A DNA stretch of 64,000 nt from Kitasatospora indigofera (GTDB lineage: Bacteria > Actinomycetota > Actinomycetes > Streptomycetales > Streptomycetaceae). The stretch lies in NCBI RefSeq assembly GCF_014655955.1, contig NZ_BNBO01000001.1, positions 146,716 to 210,715 on the forward strand, written 5' to 3'. A model generated the notes under the pieces. It ran no database searches. It was not told where the DNA came from and saw only the letters and a program-made list of their open reading frames with translations. Each line of letters starts with the position of its first letter. Within the stretch, counting starts at the first letter, position 1. A program made the position numbers and the translations under genes. Shown here piece after piece: positions 26,105 to 33,894 of the stretch.

Positions 26105-27154
26105 TTAGATCGGGAGCCGGAAGAGGCGCTTGGCGTTGCCCGACAGCACCTGCTCGCGCTCCTCGTCGGTGATCTCGACGGTGTTCTTGAGGAAGTCCAC
26201 GCCCTGGCTCATCCAGCCGTAGAAGACCGGGAACGAGGAGCCGAACATGTAGTGGTCGGCGCCGTTGACCTTGAGCGCGCACTCGACCTGGTCCTTGCCC
26301 CAGGAGTGCGGGTGGGTCAGGTCGAAGAAGATGTTGTTCTCCAGGTAGCTCTGGATCTTGTCGCCGCCGGTCGGGTCGAGCCGGTCGATGGCCTCCTTCT
26401 TGTTCGACTTGTGCGGCGTCATCAGCGCGGTGTTGGCGAACCAGTTGCCGCCGAGCATGGTGTGGACGAAGCGCAGGCCGGGCATCCGGTCGAACATGCC
26501 GCTGAACAGCTCGCGGCCGACCGCGGTGGCCTGGTCGGTGATGCGGCCGAACTCCCGGCGCAGGTTGGTGTAGTCGATGATCGAGCGCCACTCCACCGGC
26601 AGCGGGGTGTGGTGCACGATGACCGGGATGTCGAGCTTCTCGATGACCTTCAGGTAGGGCTCGAACACCGGGTCGTCCAGGTAGATCTGCCCGTAGTGAC
26701 AGGCGAGTTGCACGCCCACCACGCCGAGGTCCTTGACGCAGCGCTCCAGCTCGTAGATGTTCTCCTTGCCGCCCCACGGCGGAACGGTGGCGGTGGCGAA
26801 CAGCCGGCCGCCCGACCGCTTGACGATCTCGTGGGCGTTGTCGTTGACCTCCCGGCAGGTCTCCAGGCCGAGCCACTCCTGCCAGACCGGCACGCGCATG
26901 ATGCCGTAGTCGACGCCGGCCTCGTCCATGGCCGCGAGCTTGGCCTCGGCGCTGTAGTCGCCGTCGACGTAGTTGAGGTTCTGGAAGCCGGCCGGCTTCT
27001 CCAGGATCAGTTGCTTGCGGCCGTCCTCCAGGTCGGCGACCCGGGCGATCTCGCCGAAGCCGCGCGGGGCGCTGTCGAGGAAGCCGTTGAGGATCTTGGG
27101 GTTGGAGAACAGGTCCTCAGGCAGGTGGTGGATGTTGATGTCTACCACGGTCAT
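26105..27154 (-). CDS. Amidohydrolase-2 (ACMSD-like) family protein
   Basis: A 349-residue TIM-barrel metal enzyme of the amidohydrolase_2 family, which contains aminocarboxymuconate-semialdehyde decarboxylase and other non-oxidative aromatic-acid decarboxylases. Seen: the N-terminal VVDINIHHLPEDLF metal-histidine segment, VVGVQLACHYGQIYLDDPVF, the barrel histidine in DIPVIVHHTPLPVEW, and RFVHTMLGGNWF. The C-terminal DHYMFGSSFPVFYG carries serine where many members have an aspartate, which may matter for activity. ATG at 27154 with GAGAGG upstream. First gene of the DUF3500 operon; decarboxylase function is inferred. Confidence 0.8.
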   Translation of the reverse strand: MTVVDINIHHLPEDLFSNPKILNGFLDSAPRGFGEIARVADLEDGRKQLILEKPAGFQNLNYVDGDYSAEAKLAAMDEAGVDYGIMRVPVWQEWLGLETCREVNDNAHEIVKRSGGRLFATATVPPWGGKENIYELERCVKDLGVVGVQLACHYGQIYLDDPVFEPYLKVIEKLDIPVIVHHTPLPVEWRSIIDYTNLRREFGRITDQATAVGRELFSGMFDRMPGLRFVHTMLGGNWFANTALMTPHKSNKKEAIDRLDPTGGDKIQSYLENNIFFDLTHPHSWGKDQVECALKVNGADHYMFGSSFPVFYGWMSQGVDFLKNTVEITDEEREQVLSGNAKRLFRLPI

Positions 27155-27250
27155 GGGGGGACACCTCTCGTCGTACGTGGGGGTTTCGGTGGCTTCTGAC
27201 GACCCTGCGCCCACCGTCTCGCCGGTGGCGCCCGGCCGCATCCGGCCGAG

Positions 27251-27334
27251 ATCATGTGCGATATCAGATACGAACGCTAGCCGAGCCCTGCCGCCAGCGC
27301 AACAGATTTCATAATTGAAATCATACACGATCTC
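27251..27334. promoter_or_regulatory. Divergent promoter region with repeated operator-like sequences
   Basis: ATCAT-NNN-CGAT-N-TC occurs twice in the same orientation (27251-27265 and 27320-27334). Between them, overlapping the second copy, is GATTTCA-TAAT-TGAAATC at 27305-27322. The region is unusually AT-rich. It lies between the divergent amidohydrolase and dienelactone hydrolase genes and is the best candidate site for one of the GntR or LysR regulators. Confidence 0.55.
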
Positions 27335-27431
27335 GTTTATGGTCCCCTGTACGGCGACGCCCCCGGTGCTGGGAACGCCGTCCGCCCCCACGCCCCCGTT
27401 CGCGTGGGGGAGCCGTCGAGAGAGGACGTTT

Positions 27432-28178
27432 GTGCAGATGAGGGACGTGATCGCACGCGACATCGAGTACTGGGACGATGGCACCCGCCTGCTCGGCCAC
27501 GTGTGCGCGCCGACCGGTGAGCGCGCCGGGACGACCGTGCTCCTGCTCCCCGACGCCCACGGGGTGACCAGGCACATGATCGGCATCGCCCGGAGCCTGG
27601 CCGAGGAGGGACACGCCGTCTTCGTCGCGGACCTCTGGGGCAACGGGCTGCTGCCCGCCGGCCAGGCCGAGTTCGGCCCGCTGATCGGGGCCATGGCCGC
27701 CGACCGCGAGCGCTGGCACCGCAGAGTGGGCGCGGCCCACCAGGCCCTCCTGGCGCAGCCGGAGACCACGACCACGAGCGTGGCGCTCCTCGGCTACTGC
27801 TTCGGCGGCTCCTCCGCCCTGGAGTACCTGCGCGGGGGCGCCGGCATCGCGGGTGTCGTCAGCGTCCACGGGGGCCTGGACGTCGTCGGGTCCGACTGGT
27901 CCGAGGCCGGTCGGGCACCGGTGCTGCTCTGCACCGGCGACGGCGACCCGATGGCCACCGCCGCGATGCGCACCGCCCTCACCTCCGGGATGACCGCGGC
28001 CGGCCTCGACTGGCAGCTGCACGTGTACGGCGGGACCGTCCACGGCTTCACCTCCCCGACGGCGAAGGACTCCCCGCGGCCGGACGTGGTCGCCTACAGC
28101 GCCCGCGGCACCGCCCGGGCCTGGAGCACCACCCTGCGGTTCCTGCGGGAGACCGACGCCCCCCAGCCCGGCGCCTGA
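27432..28178 (+). CDS. Dienelactone hydrolase family protein
   Basis: A 248-residue alpha/beta hydrolase with a cysteine nucleophile in LLGYCFGGSS (GxCxGG), an aspartate in CTGDGDPMAT and a histidine in VHGFTSPTA, the Cys-Asp-His triad of dienelactone hydrolases. It probably opens a lactone of an aromatic-degradation intermediate. Start GTG 27432 is taken with GAGAGGA at 27418-27424; ATG 27438 is two codons on. The frame extension back to 27315 reads through promoter DNA. First gene of the plus-strand catabolic set. Confidence 0.88.
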   Translation: MQMRDVIARDIEYWDDGTRLLGHVCAPTGERAGTTVLLLPDAHGVTRHMIGIARSLAEEGHAVFVADLWGNGLLPAGQAEFGPLIGAMAADRERWHRRVGAAHQALLAQPETTTTSVALLGYCFGGSSALEYLRGGAGIAGVVSVHGGLDVVGSDWSEAGRAPVLLCTGDGDPMATAAMRTALTSGMTAAGLDWQLHVYGGTVHGFTSPTAKDSPRPDVVAYSARGTARAWSTTLRFLRETDAPQPGA

Positions 28179-28182
28179 CCTC

Positions 28183-28219
28183 CCGGCCACCGGTGCCGGC
28201 CACCGGTGCCGGCCACCGG
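28183..28219. repeat. 13-bp tandem repeat CCGGCCACCGGTG
   Basis: Two complete copies and one partial copy (28183-28195, 28196-28208, 28209-28219) lie in the intergenic region after the dienelactone hydrolase gene. The unit contains the partial palindrome CACCGGTG, so the array can fold into alternative hairpins. Confidence 0.75.
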
Positions 28220-28327
28220 ACCGGCCCTCGCACCACCCCCGCCGCATCACCCCCGCACCACCTGCCGCACCACCCTGAACCCGCCGTACCGCCCGGCACC
28301 CGCCGCATCACCCACCCGAGGACCCAC

Positions 28328-29608
28328 ATGACCGACAACCCGCTCGACATCGCGATCATCGGCGCCGGCCCGGCAGGCCTGGCCGCCGCGCTGCGCCTGC
28401 ACCAGCGCGGCTTCCGGCCCCGCATCTACGAGACCGTCCCCGAGCTCAAGCCGCTCGGCGTCGGCATCGACGTCAAGGTGTACGGCACCAAGGAGCTGGA
28501 GGAGCTGGGCCTGCTCGAAGAGTTCCGGGCCATCTCCGTCGACGCCCAGGAGTCGATCTTCTACAACAAGTACGGCCAGGAGATCTACGCCGAACTGTGC
28601 GGCGTGCACATGGGCTACCTGCACGAGCAGCGCTTCGTCCACCGCGGCCGCCTCCAGATGCTGCTCCACCGCACCGTGCTGGAGCGGCTCGGCGCCGACG
28701 CCGTCGTCCTGGGGCTGCGCTGTACCGGCTACACCAACCACGACGACCGGGTGACCCTCGACCTGGAGGACCTGGACGGCAACGCCTCGCAGGTGACGGC
28801 CGACCTCGCGATCGCCGCGGACGGCATCAACTCCGCCGTCCGCCGGCAGATGCACCCGGACCACTCGGGGCCGGTCTACTCCGGCATCACCATGTGGCGC
28901 GGCACCACCCTGATGGAGCCCTTCGGCAGCGGCGGCACCATCCTGCACATCGGCGCGCCGCAGACCTCCAGCATGATCGTCTACCCGATCGCCGACGACT
29001 ACGAGGGCACCGGGAAGGTGCTCGTCAACTGGGTGGTCGAAGCCACCCGGGACGAGTCCGTCGAGGACTGGAACCAGCTCGGCACCGTCGACCAGATCAT
29101 GCCCTACTACGACCAGTGCGACATCGTGCACCTGGACGTCCAGGAGATGCTGCGCAACGCCCGCGAGGTCTACCTCTTCCCGCTCATCCGCCACGAACCG
29201 CTCGACACCTGGACCGACGGCCGCGTCCTGCTGATCGGCGACGCCGCGCACGCCATGTACCCCCGGGGCGGCAACGGCGCCTGCCAGGCCATCGTCGACG
29301 GCGGGGCGCTGGCCGAGAAGCTCGCCACCCTCCCGGACGTGCCCACCGCCCTGAAGGCCTTCGAGGAGCAGCGCCTCCGGGCCGTCAACGGCATCGTCAT
29401 GGCCCACCGCGGCGAGGGCTACGAGGTGATCCGCCGGATGGTCGAGGAACGGACCGGCGGCGAGCGGTTCGCCGACATCGAGGACGTGCTCCCGCTTGCC
29501 GAGGCCGACGCCATCTTCAGCCGGTACCACGCGCTGGTCGGACAGCCCCGCCCCGGCCACGAGGCCGGCGACACCACGGGCTTCCGCACCGAGCACGCCG
29601 ACCGCTGA
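28328..29608 (+). CDS. FAD-dependent aromatic monooxygenase
   Basis: A 426-residue group A flavoprotein hydroxylase. The N-terminal dinucleotide fold is IAIIGAGPAGLAAALRLHQRG; the DG motif is AIAADGINSAVRRQMH; the GD motif is GRVLLIGDAAHAMYPRGGNGACQAI. This is the family of salicylate and related aromatic hydroxylases and would insert one oxygen atom from O2 using NAD(P)H, probably at the phenolic ring of the catabolic substrate. ATG at 28328 preceded by GAGGAC. Likely the ring-activating enzyme of the set; the substrate is unknown. Confidence 0.88.
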   Translation: MTDNPLDIAIIGAGPAGLAAALRLHQRGFRPRIYETVPELKPLGVGIDVKVYGTKELEELGLLEEFRAISVDAQESIFYNKYGQEIYAELCGVHMGYLHEQRFVHRGRLQMLLHRTVLERLGADAVVLGLRCTGYTNHDDRVTLDLEDLDGNASQVTADLAIAADGINSAVRRQMHPDHSGPVYSGITMWRGTTLMEPFGSGGTILHIGAPQTSSMIVYPIADDYEGTGKVLVNWVVEATRDESVEDWNQLGTVDQIMPYYDQCDIVHLDVQEMLRNAREVYLFPLIRHEPLDTWTDGRVLLIGDAAHAMYPRGGNGACQAIVDGGALAEKLATLPDVPTALKAFEEQRLRAVNGIVMAHRGEGYEVIRRMVEERTGGERFADIEDVLPLAEADAIFSRYHALVGQPRPGHEAGDTTGFRTEHADR

Positions 29609-29717
29609 CCCCGGCCGGCTGCCGGCCCGCCGCCGTCATCGGCGGGCCGGCCGCCACCGGCCGGCCACCCTGGCCACGTGCCGCCATCACCCGACCCCAC
29701 GGACCCGAAGGACGACC

Positions 29718-30197
29718 ATGAGCACCCACCGACCACCCGCCGTCGTGTACGCCGACGACCGGACCCGCGCCGAGATCCTCGCGGTGGAGGAACGGCGCCG
29801 CACCGCCCTCCTCACCGTCGACGTCCCCGCCCTGGACGCCCTCCTCGACGACTCCCTCGTCCACACCCACGCGCCGGGAGTGACCCACGACAAGGCCCAG
29901 CTCCTGGAGCACGTGGCCACCCGGCAGGCGTACCTCGACATCACCCGCGGCCCCCTGACCGTCCGCCTGATCGGCGACGTCGCGATCATGACCGGCCGCA
30001 TCCTCAACCGGCTCGACAGCCCCGACGGGACCGAACGGGTCATCCGTGGCCAGGTCATCCAGGTGCTGCGCCGCTGCGAGGACGGCGCCTGGCGCTTCGT
30101 CAGTTTCCAGATGACCCCGGACGGCGAGCACGTCTGGCCGGCCACCGACGCGGAGAAGGCCTCCCTGGCGGACACGACGATCGAGCAGAAGGGCTGA
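29718..30197 (+). CDS. NTF2-like (SnoaL-type) protein
   Basis: A 159-residue alpha+beta-barrel protein. The helix AEILAVEERRRTALLTVD, the DDSLVHTHAPGVTHDKAQLLEH strand/helix, and the barrel strands VRLIGDVAIMTGRILNRL and WRFVSFQMT are characteristic of NTF2-like small enzymes. DUF4440-type proteins of this size occur in many catabolic and biosynthetic operons as isomerases or hydratases. ATG at 29718. It is 5 bases from the downstream FAH-type gene, so co-transcribed. Confidence 0.75.
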   Translation: MSTHRPPAVVYADDRTRAEILAVEERRRTALLTVDVPALDALLDDSLVHTHAPGVTHDKAQLLEHVATRQAYLDITRGPLTVRLIGDVAIMTGRILNRLDSPDGTERVIRGQVIQVLRRCEDGAWRFVSFQMTPDGEHVWPATDAEKASLADTTIEQKG

Positions 30198-30202
30198 CCG
30201 GC

Positions 30203-31051
30203 ATGAGACTCGCACGGTTCCACCCCGCGGACGGCACCGTCCGCCTCGGCCGCGTCGACGGCGAACTGATCACCGACATCACGCGGGAGACCGGGCCCTC
30301 GCTGCGCGACATCCTGCCCGGCCTGCCCGCACGTCGGCAGCGGATCGCGGCTGTGGACGGCCCCAGGCACCACCTGTCCGAGGTCACCCTCCTCGCTCCG
30401 GTCGACGCCCCCCAGAAGTACCTGGGCATCGGCATGAACTACCGCGAGCACGCCGAGGAGGCGCGTCAGGCGGGCATCCCCATTCCCACGAACCAGATGT
30501 GGTTCAACAAGCAGGTGTCCTGCATCGTCGGACCGAACGCCGACGTGGTGAAGCCGGACATCTCCGACGAGCTCGACTACGAGATCGAACTCGGCGTCGT
30601 CATCGGGCAGCGCTGCAAGAACGTCACCGCCGAGAACGCTCCCTCGGTGATCGCCGGCTACCTCGTGGCCAACGACTTCTCCGTCCGCGACTGGCTGCAG
30701 AAGCGCTCGCCCACCTTCACCCTCGGCAAGTCCTTCGACACCCACGGCCCGATCGGCCCCTGGCTCACCACGGCCGACGAGGTTCCCGACCCGCTCGCGC
30801 TGCAGATGACCCTGAGCGTGAACGGGGAGGTGCGCCAGGACTGGCCGACCAGCGACATGATCTACGACATCTACGACCAGATCGCCTACCTGTCGCAGGT
30901 CTTCACCCTGATGCCCGGCGACATCCTCGCCACCGGCACGCCGTCCGGAATCGGCGCGCCGACCAGGAACTTCCTGCGGCCCGGCGACGTGGTGCGCGCC
31001 GAGATCGAGGGCCTCGGCGCCCTGGAGAACCGCATCGTCGCGGAGGGCTGA
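30203..31051 (+). CDS. Fumarylacetoacetate hydrolase family protein
   Basis: A 282-residue FAH-superfamily enzyme. The core has KYLGIGMNYREHAEEAR, the metal-binding SDELDYEIELGVVIG (ExE), YLVANDFSVRDWLQKR, FTLGKSFDTHGPIGPWL and the C-terminal LMPGDILATGTPSGIGA, all canonical. Such enzymes hydrolyse acylpyruvates or decarboxylate oxo-enedioates in aromatic pathways. ATG at 30203. It sits immediately before a RidA-type gene (3-base gap). The active-site residues appear complete. Confidence 0.92.
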   Translation: MRLARFHPADGTVRLGRVDGELITDITRETGPSLRDILPGLPARRQRIAAVDGPRHHLSEVTLLAPVDAPQKYLGIGMNYREHAEEARQAGIPIPTNQMWFNKQVSCIVGPNADVVKPDISDELDYEIELGVVIGQRCKNVTAENAPSVIAGYLVANDFSVRDWLQKRSPTFTLGKSFDTHGPIGPWLTTADEVPDPLALQMTLSVNGEVRQDWPTSDMIYDIYDQIAYLSQVFTLMPGDILATGTPSGIGAPTRNFLRPGDVVRAEIEGLGALENRIVAEG

Positions 31052-31054
31052 GCC

Positions 31055-31477
31055 GTGTCCGAGCGGGCCAGCGTCGAGCTGCCAGGATTCGAGCACGCCA
31101 ATCCGATCCCCGCGGCCAGCCGGATCGGCCCCTTTCTGGCATCGGGCGCCATCACCGGCCGCAACCCCCTGACCCGCACCATGCCGCCGACGCTGGAACA
31201 GCAGTGTGCCAACGTGTTCATCCACGTGCGCGCCCTCATGGCGGCCGTGGGCGGCAGCACCGACCACATCCTGAAGATGACCTTCCACCTGACCGATCCC
31301 GGCGACCGTGAAGCGCTCAACCACGAGTGGCTGGCCATGTTCCCGGACCCGGCGCGCCGCCCCGCCCGGCAGGCCGTCGCCGCGCGACTCGACGGCGCGG
31401 CGCGGATCCACTGCGACCTCCTCGCCGTGCTTCCGGAGACGACCCCCTCGTACGAACCATCGGACCCGGCCGCCTGA
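31055..31477 (+). CDS. RidA/YjgF family enamine/imine deaminase
   Basis: A 140-residue RidA-type trimeric enzyme that hydrolyses enamine/imine intermediates; 2-aminomuconate deaminases belong to this fold. Visible: FLASGAITGRNPLT, EQQCANVFIHVRALMAAVGGSTDHILKMTFHLTD, and C-terminal RPARQAVAARLDGAARIHCDLLAV. The canonical arginine of RidA appears in RPARQ. GTG at 31055, three bases after the FAH-type stop. Its presence suggests that the ring substrate or an intermediate carries nitrogen. Confidence 0.85.
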   Translation: MSERASVELPGFEHANPIPAASRIGPFLASGAITGRNPLTRTMPPTLEQQCANVFIHVRALMAAVGGSTDHILKMTFHLTDPGDREALNHEWLAMFPDPARRPARQAVAARLDGAARIHCDLLAVLPETTPSYEPSDPAA

Positions 31478-31490
31478 CGCAGGAGGACTC

Positions 31491-32675
31491 ATGCCGCAGC
31501 ACCCTTCCAGGAACTACGAAGCGCCCGGCGCGATCAAGCGGATGCTCTTCTCCGCCTGGGCGCTCCTGGACTCGCTCACCCCGGACCTCCGGGCCCGGAT
31601 GCACATCCCCGAGATGAGCGATCCCCGGCGCCTCGACTGGGACTTCATCCCCAAGCCCGACCGCACCGGCGTCCCGCTGAGCAAACTCCACGGCCATCAG
31701 CGGACCTTGGCCCACACGCTGCTGAAGACCGGGCTCAGCATGCGCGGTTACAGCCAGGTGCTCGCCGTGATGGCCACCGAGAACATCCTCCGGGAACTCG
31801 ACGTCATCGAGCGTGAGTTCGGCGTCTTCGCGGGCGACTTCCGCAGCCCGGACGCCTACTGGCTCACCGTCTTCGGACGCCCGGGCTTCGAGGACACCTG
31901 GGGGTGGCGCGTCATCGGCCACCACCTGTCCGTCAGCTTCACCGTCGTCGCCCAGCGGTACCTGACCGTCACCCCGCTCGCGATGGGCGCGATGCCGATC
32001 CCCGCCGGAGTCCTCGACCCGCTGGGCGAACACGGCCGGATGGCCTTCGACTTCCTGCACGGACTCTCCCCGGACCTGCGGGCCCGGGCCGTCGTCCACG
32101 ACGTCGCGCCCGCGGACTTCGTGACCCGCCAGGTGCCCCGGGTCGGCGCCGAGGAATGGCCGGACCCGGTCGACCTCGGCATCGTCGGCTACACCACCAC
32201 CGACGAGGACCGCCGCAAGCTCCGCTTCACCAGGGAGGCGCCCTCGGGCATCAACGGCGCCGACCTCACCGGCGCCCAACTGGCGGCCGTCCGGGAGCTG
32301 TTGCTGCGCTACGTCGAGACCGGGCCGGAGGAGCTCACCGCCCGGTACCGCGAGGACGTGCTCCGCGAGCACCCGTCCGAGCTGCACTTCGCCTGGGCCG
32401 GCGGCACCGGGCCGGACACCGCGCACTACTACCGGATCTCGACCTCCGGCCTGCTGGTGGAGGCGGACAACGCGGTCGCCGCGGGACAGCACGTGCACAC
32501 CGTCTGGCGCGACCTGGACAACGACCTCGGGCACGACCTCCTGCTGGACCACTACGCCCGGCACGGCCCGAACGGCGAGCACCTCGGCCGTCGGCTGACG
32601 TCCAACCGCGCCGAACCCACGGGCCCGCTCCGGACGGCGGCCTGGTACCCGCCGCAGGCCTACCTGAAGCACTGA
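31491..32675 (+). CDS. DUF3500 family protein (second copy)
   Basis: A 394-residue DUF3500 protein, paralogue of the one at 24760-26076. Shared features: HGHQRTLAHTLLKTGLS, PGFEDTWGWRVIGHHLSVSFTVV (the W-G-W-x-x-x-GHH motif), HFAWAGGTGPDTAHYYRI and AGQHVHTVWRDLDNDLGHDLL. ATG at 31491 with AGGAGG at 31481-31486. Last gene of the plus-strand set. Having one copy in each of two divergent operons suggests either two steps or a hetero-oligomer. The function of the family is not established. Confidence 0.8.
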   Translation: MPQHPSRNYEAPGAIKRMLFSAWALLDSLTPDLRARMHIPEMSDPRRLDWDFIPKPDRTGVPLSKLHGHQRTLAHTLLKTGLSMRGYSQVLAVMATENILRELDVIEREFGVFAGDFRSPDAYWLTVFGRPGFEDTWGWRVIGHHLSVSFTVVAQRYLTVTPLAMGAMPIPAGVLDPLGEHGRMAFDFLHGLSPDLRARAVVHDVAPADFVTRQVPRVGAEEWPDPVDLGIVGYTTTDEDRRKLRFTREAPSGINGADLTGAQLAAVRELLLRYVETGPEELTARYREDVLREHPSELHFAWAGGTGPDTAHYYRISTSGLLVEADNAVAAGQHVHTVWRDLDNDLGHDLLLDHYARHGPNGEHLGRRLTSNRAEPTGPLRTAAWYPPQAYLKH

Positions 32676-32778
32676 CCCGCCGCCGCCCCCGCTCACAGCC
32701 CCGGTACGCCCTTGTGCACGGCGCGCCGCGAGCCCCGCCGGTACCGTCGACTCCGGTACCGGCGCGCGCCCGTACGGC

Positions 32779-33720
32779 CTACAGCGGCAGTTCGACGGTC
32801 AGCGGGCGGTGGTCCGAGACCGGCATCCGGGGCGCCCGCCCCGACTCCGGCCGGTGCGACCCGAGCCCGGTCGCGAGGATGTGGTCGAGCTGCAGCAGGG
32901 GGCGGTGGGCCGGGAAGGTCCGGGCCCGGGCCAGGCCGCGCCAGCCGGACCGGTCCTGCCGGAACCTCGACGGCGAGAGCAGGCCGGCCGCGCCGAGCGT
33001 GGCCGCGGGAATCGCGCCGAAGAGATTGAAGTCGCCCAGCAGGACGTGCGGCCGGGGCAGGTCGGCGATCCAGCCGTGCACCGCGAGCAGCTGCCGGACG
33101 TTCACCCCCGGGACGAACGAGAGGTGCAGCGCCACCGCCGTGAACGGGCCGCGCCGCCCCTCCAGCACGGCGGCCAGCGCCGCGCGCGGATGGTCCCGGA
33201 TCACCGTGAGGCCCGTCCGTCCGGCCACCCGCAGCGGCAGGGCGACGGGTGGTGCGGCGAACCGTCGGGCCCGCCAGTCCAGGACCGGCAGTCTGGACAG
33301 CAGCGCGATGCCGTGCGAGGGCACCGTTCCGTCATGCCCCGCGCCCCGCGGGCCGTACACCCGCAGCCCCGGCTCGGACCGGTCGGTCACCCAGCGCCGT
33401 CCCGGCACGGACCGGGCGTGGAACGCCGAGGCGTAGCGCCAGTCCGTGGCGCCGGTCGCCTCGGCGATCGCGCGGGCCTGGTCGATCCGGCCCGACCGCT
33501 CCTGGAGGCGGTCGAGCTCCTGCAGCGCCACCACGTCGGCGTCCAGGGAGGCGACGGCGTCGATGAGGGGCTGCACGGTGGCCACGTCCGTGGCGCTGCC
33601 GGAGGCCGTCGCGGTGTCGGTGTCGGTGCCGGCCGTGGCCGACGGGCGGCCCTCGTCCGGGATCCGCCGTCCGTGCAGGACGTTGAAGGTCGCTAGGCGC
33701 AGCAGCGCGGGGCCGGTCAC
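32779..33720 (-). CDS. Endonuclease/exonuclease/phosphatase family protein
   Basis: A 313-residue metal-dependent phosphoesterase-fold protein. The EEP signatures are all there: LLRLATFNVLHGR at the N-terminus, DVVALQELDR with the metal glutamate, VLLGDFNLFG with the catalytic aspartate/asparagine, LQLDHILATG and the C-terminal MPVSDHRPL. No signal peptide is seen. GTG at 33720 is the start. Residues 28-45 are an acidic Thr/Asp-rich insertion (TDTDTATAS). Substrate could be nucleic acid or a phosphate ester. Stand-alone. Confidence 0.88.
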   Translation of the reverse strand: MTGPALLRLATFNVLHGRRIPDEGRPSATAGTDTDTATASGSATDVATVQPLIDAVASLDADVVALQELDRLQERSGRIDQARAIAEATGATDWRYASAFHARSVPGRRWVTDRSEPGLRVYGPRGAGHDGTVPSHGIALLSRLPVLDWRARRFAAPPVALPLRVAGRTGLTVIRDHPRAALAAVLEGRRGPFTAVALHLSFVPGVNVRQLLAVHGWIADLPRPHVLLGDFNLFGAIPAATLGAAGLLSPSRFRQDRSGWRGLARARTFPAHRPLLQLDHILATGLGSHRPESGRAPRMPVSDHRPLTVELPL

Positions 33721-33858
33721 GGTCTGACGCTACAACAGCGGTCCGGGCCGGCGGCCGCGGTCGGTCCCGCCTCGGGGCCGGCGGTTGCGGGGACGGCCCT
33801 CGGCCCCCGTGCCTCACCGGCCTCCGTGCCTCACCGGCCCCCGTGCCCTCTCATCCCG

Positions 33859-33883
33859 GCGGCGGCCCCGGCGGGGCCGCCGC
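33859..33883. terminator. Hairpin terminator of the lamin-tail protein gene
   Basis: An 11-bp perfect stem, GCGGCGGCCCC (33859-33869) with its complement (33873-33883) and a 3-base loop, lies 12 bases past the stop of the minus-strand gene. CCGTGCCTCACCGGCC is repeated in the bases just left of it (about 33808-33842). Confidence 0.65.
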
Positions 33884-33894
33884 GGTGGGAGGGA

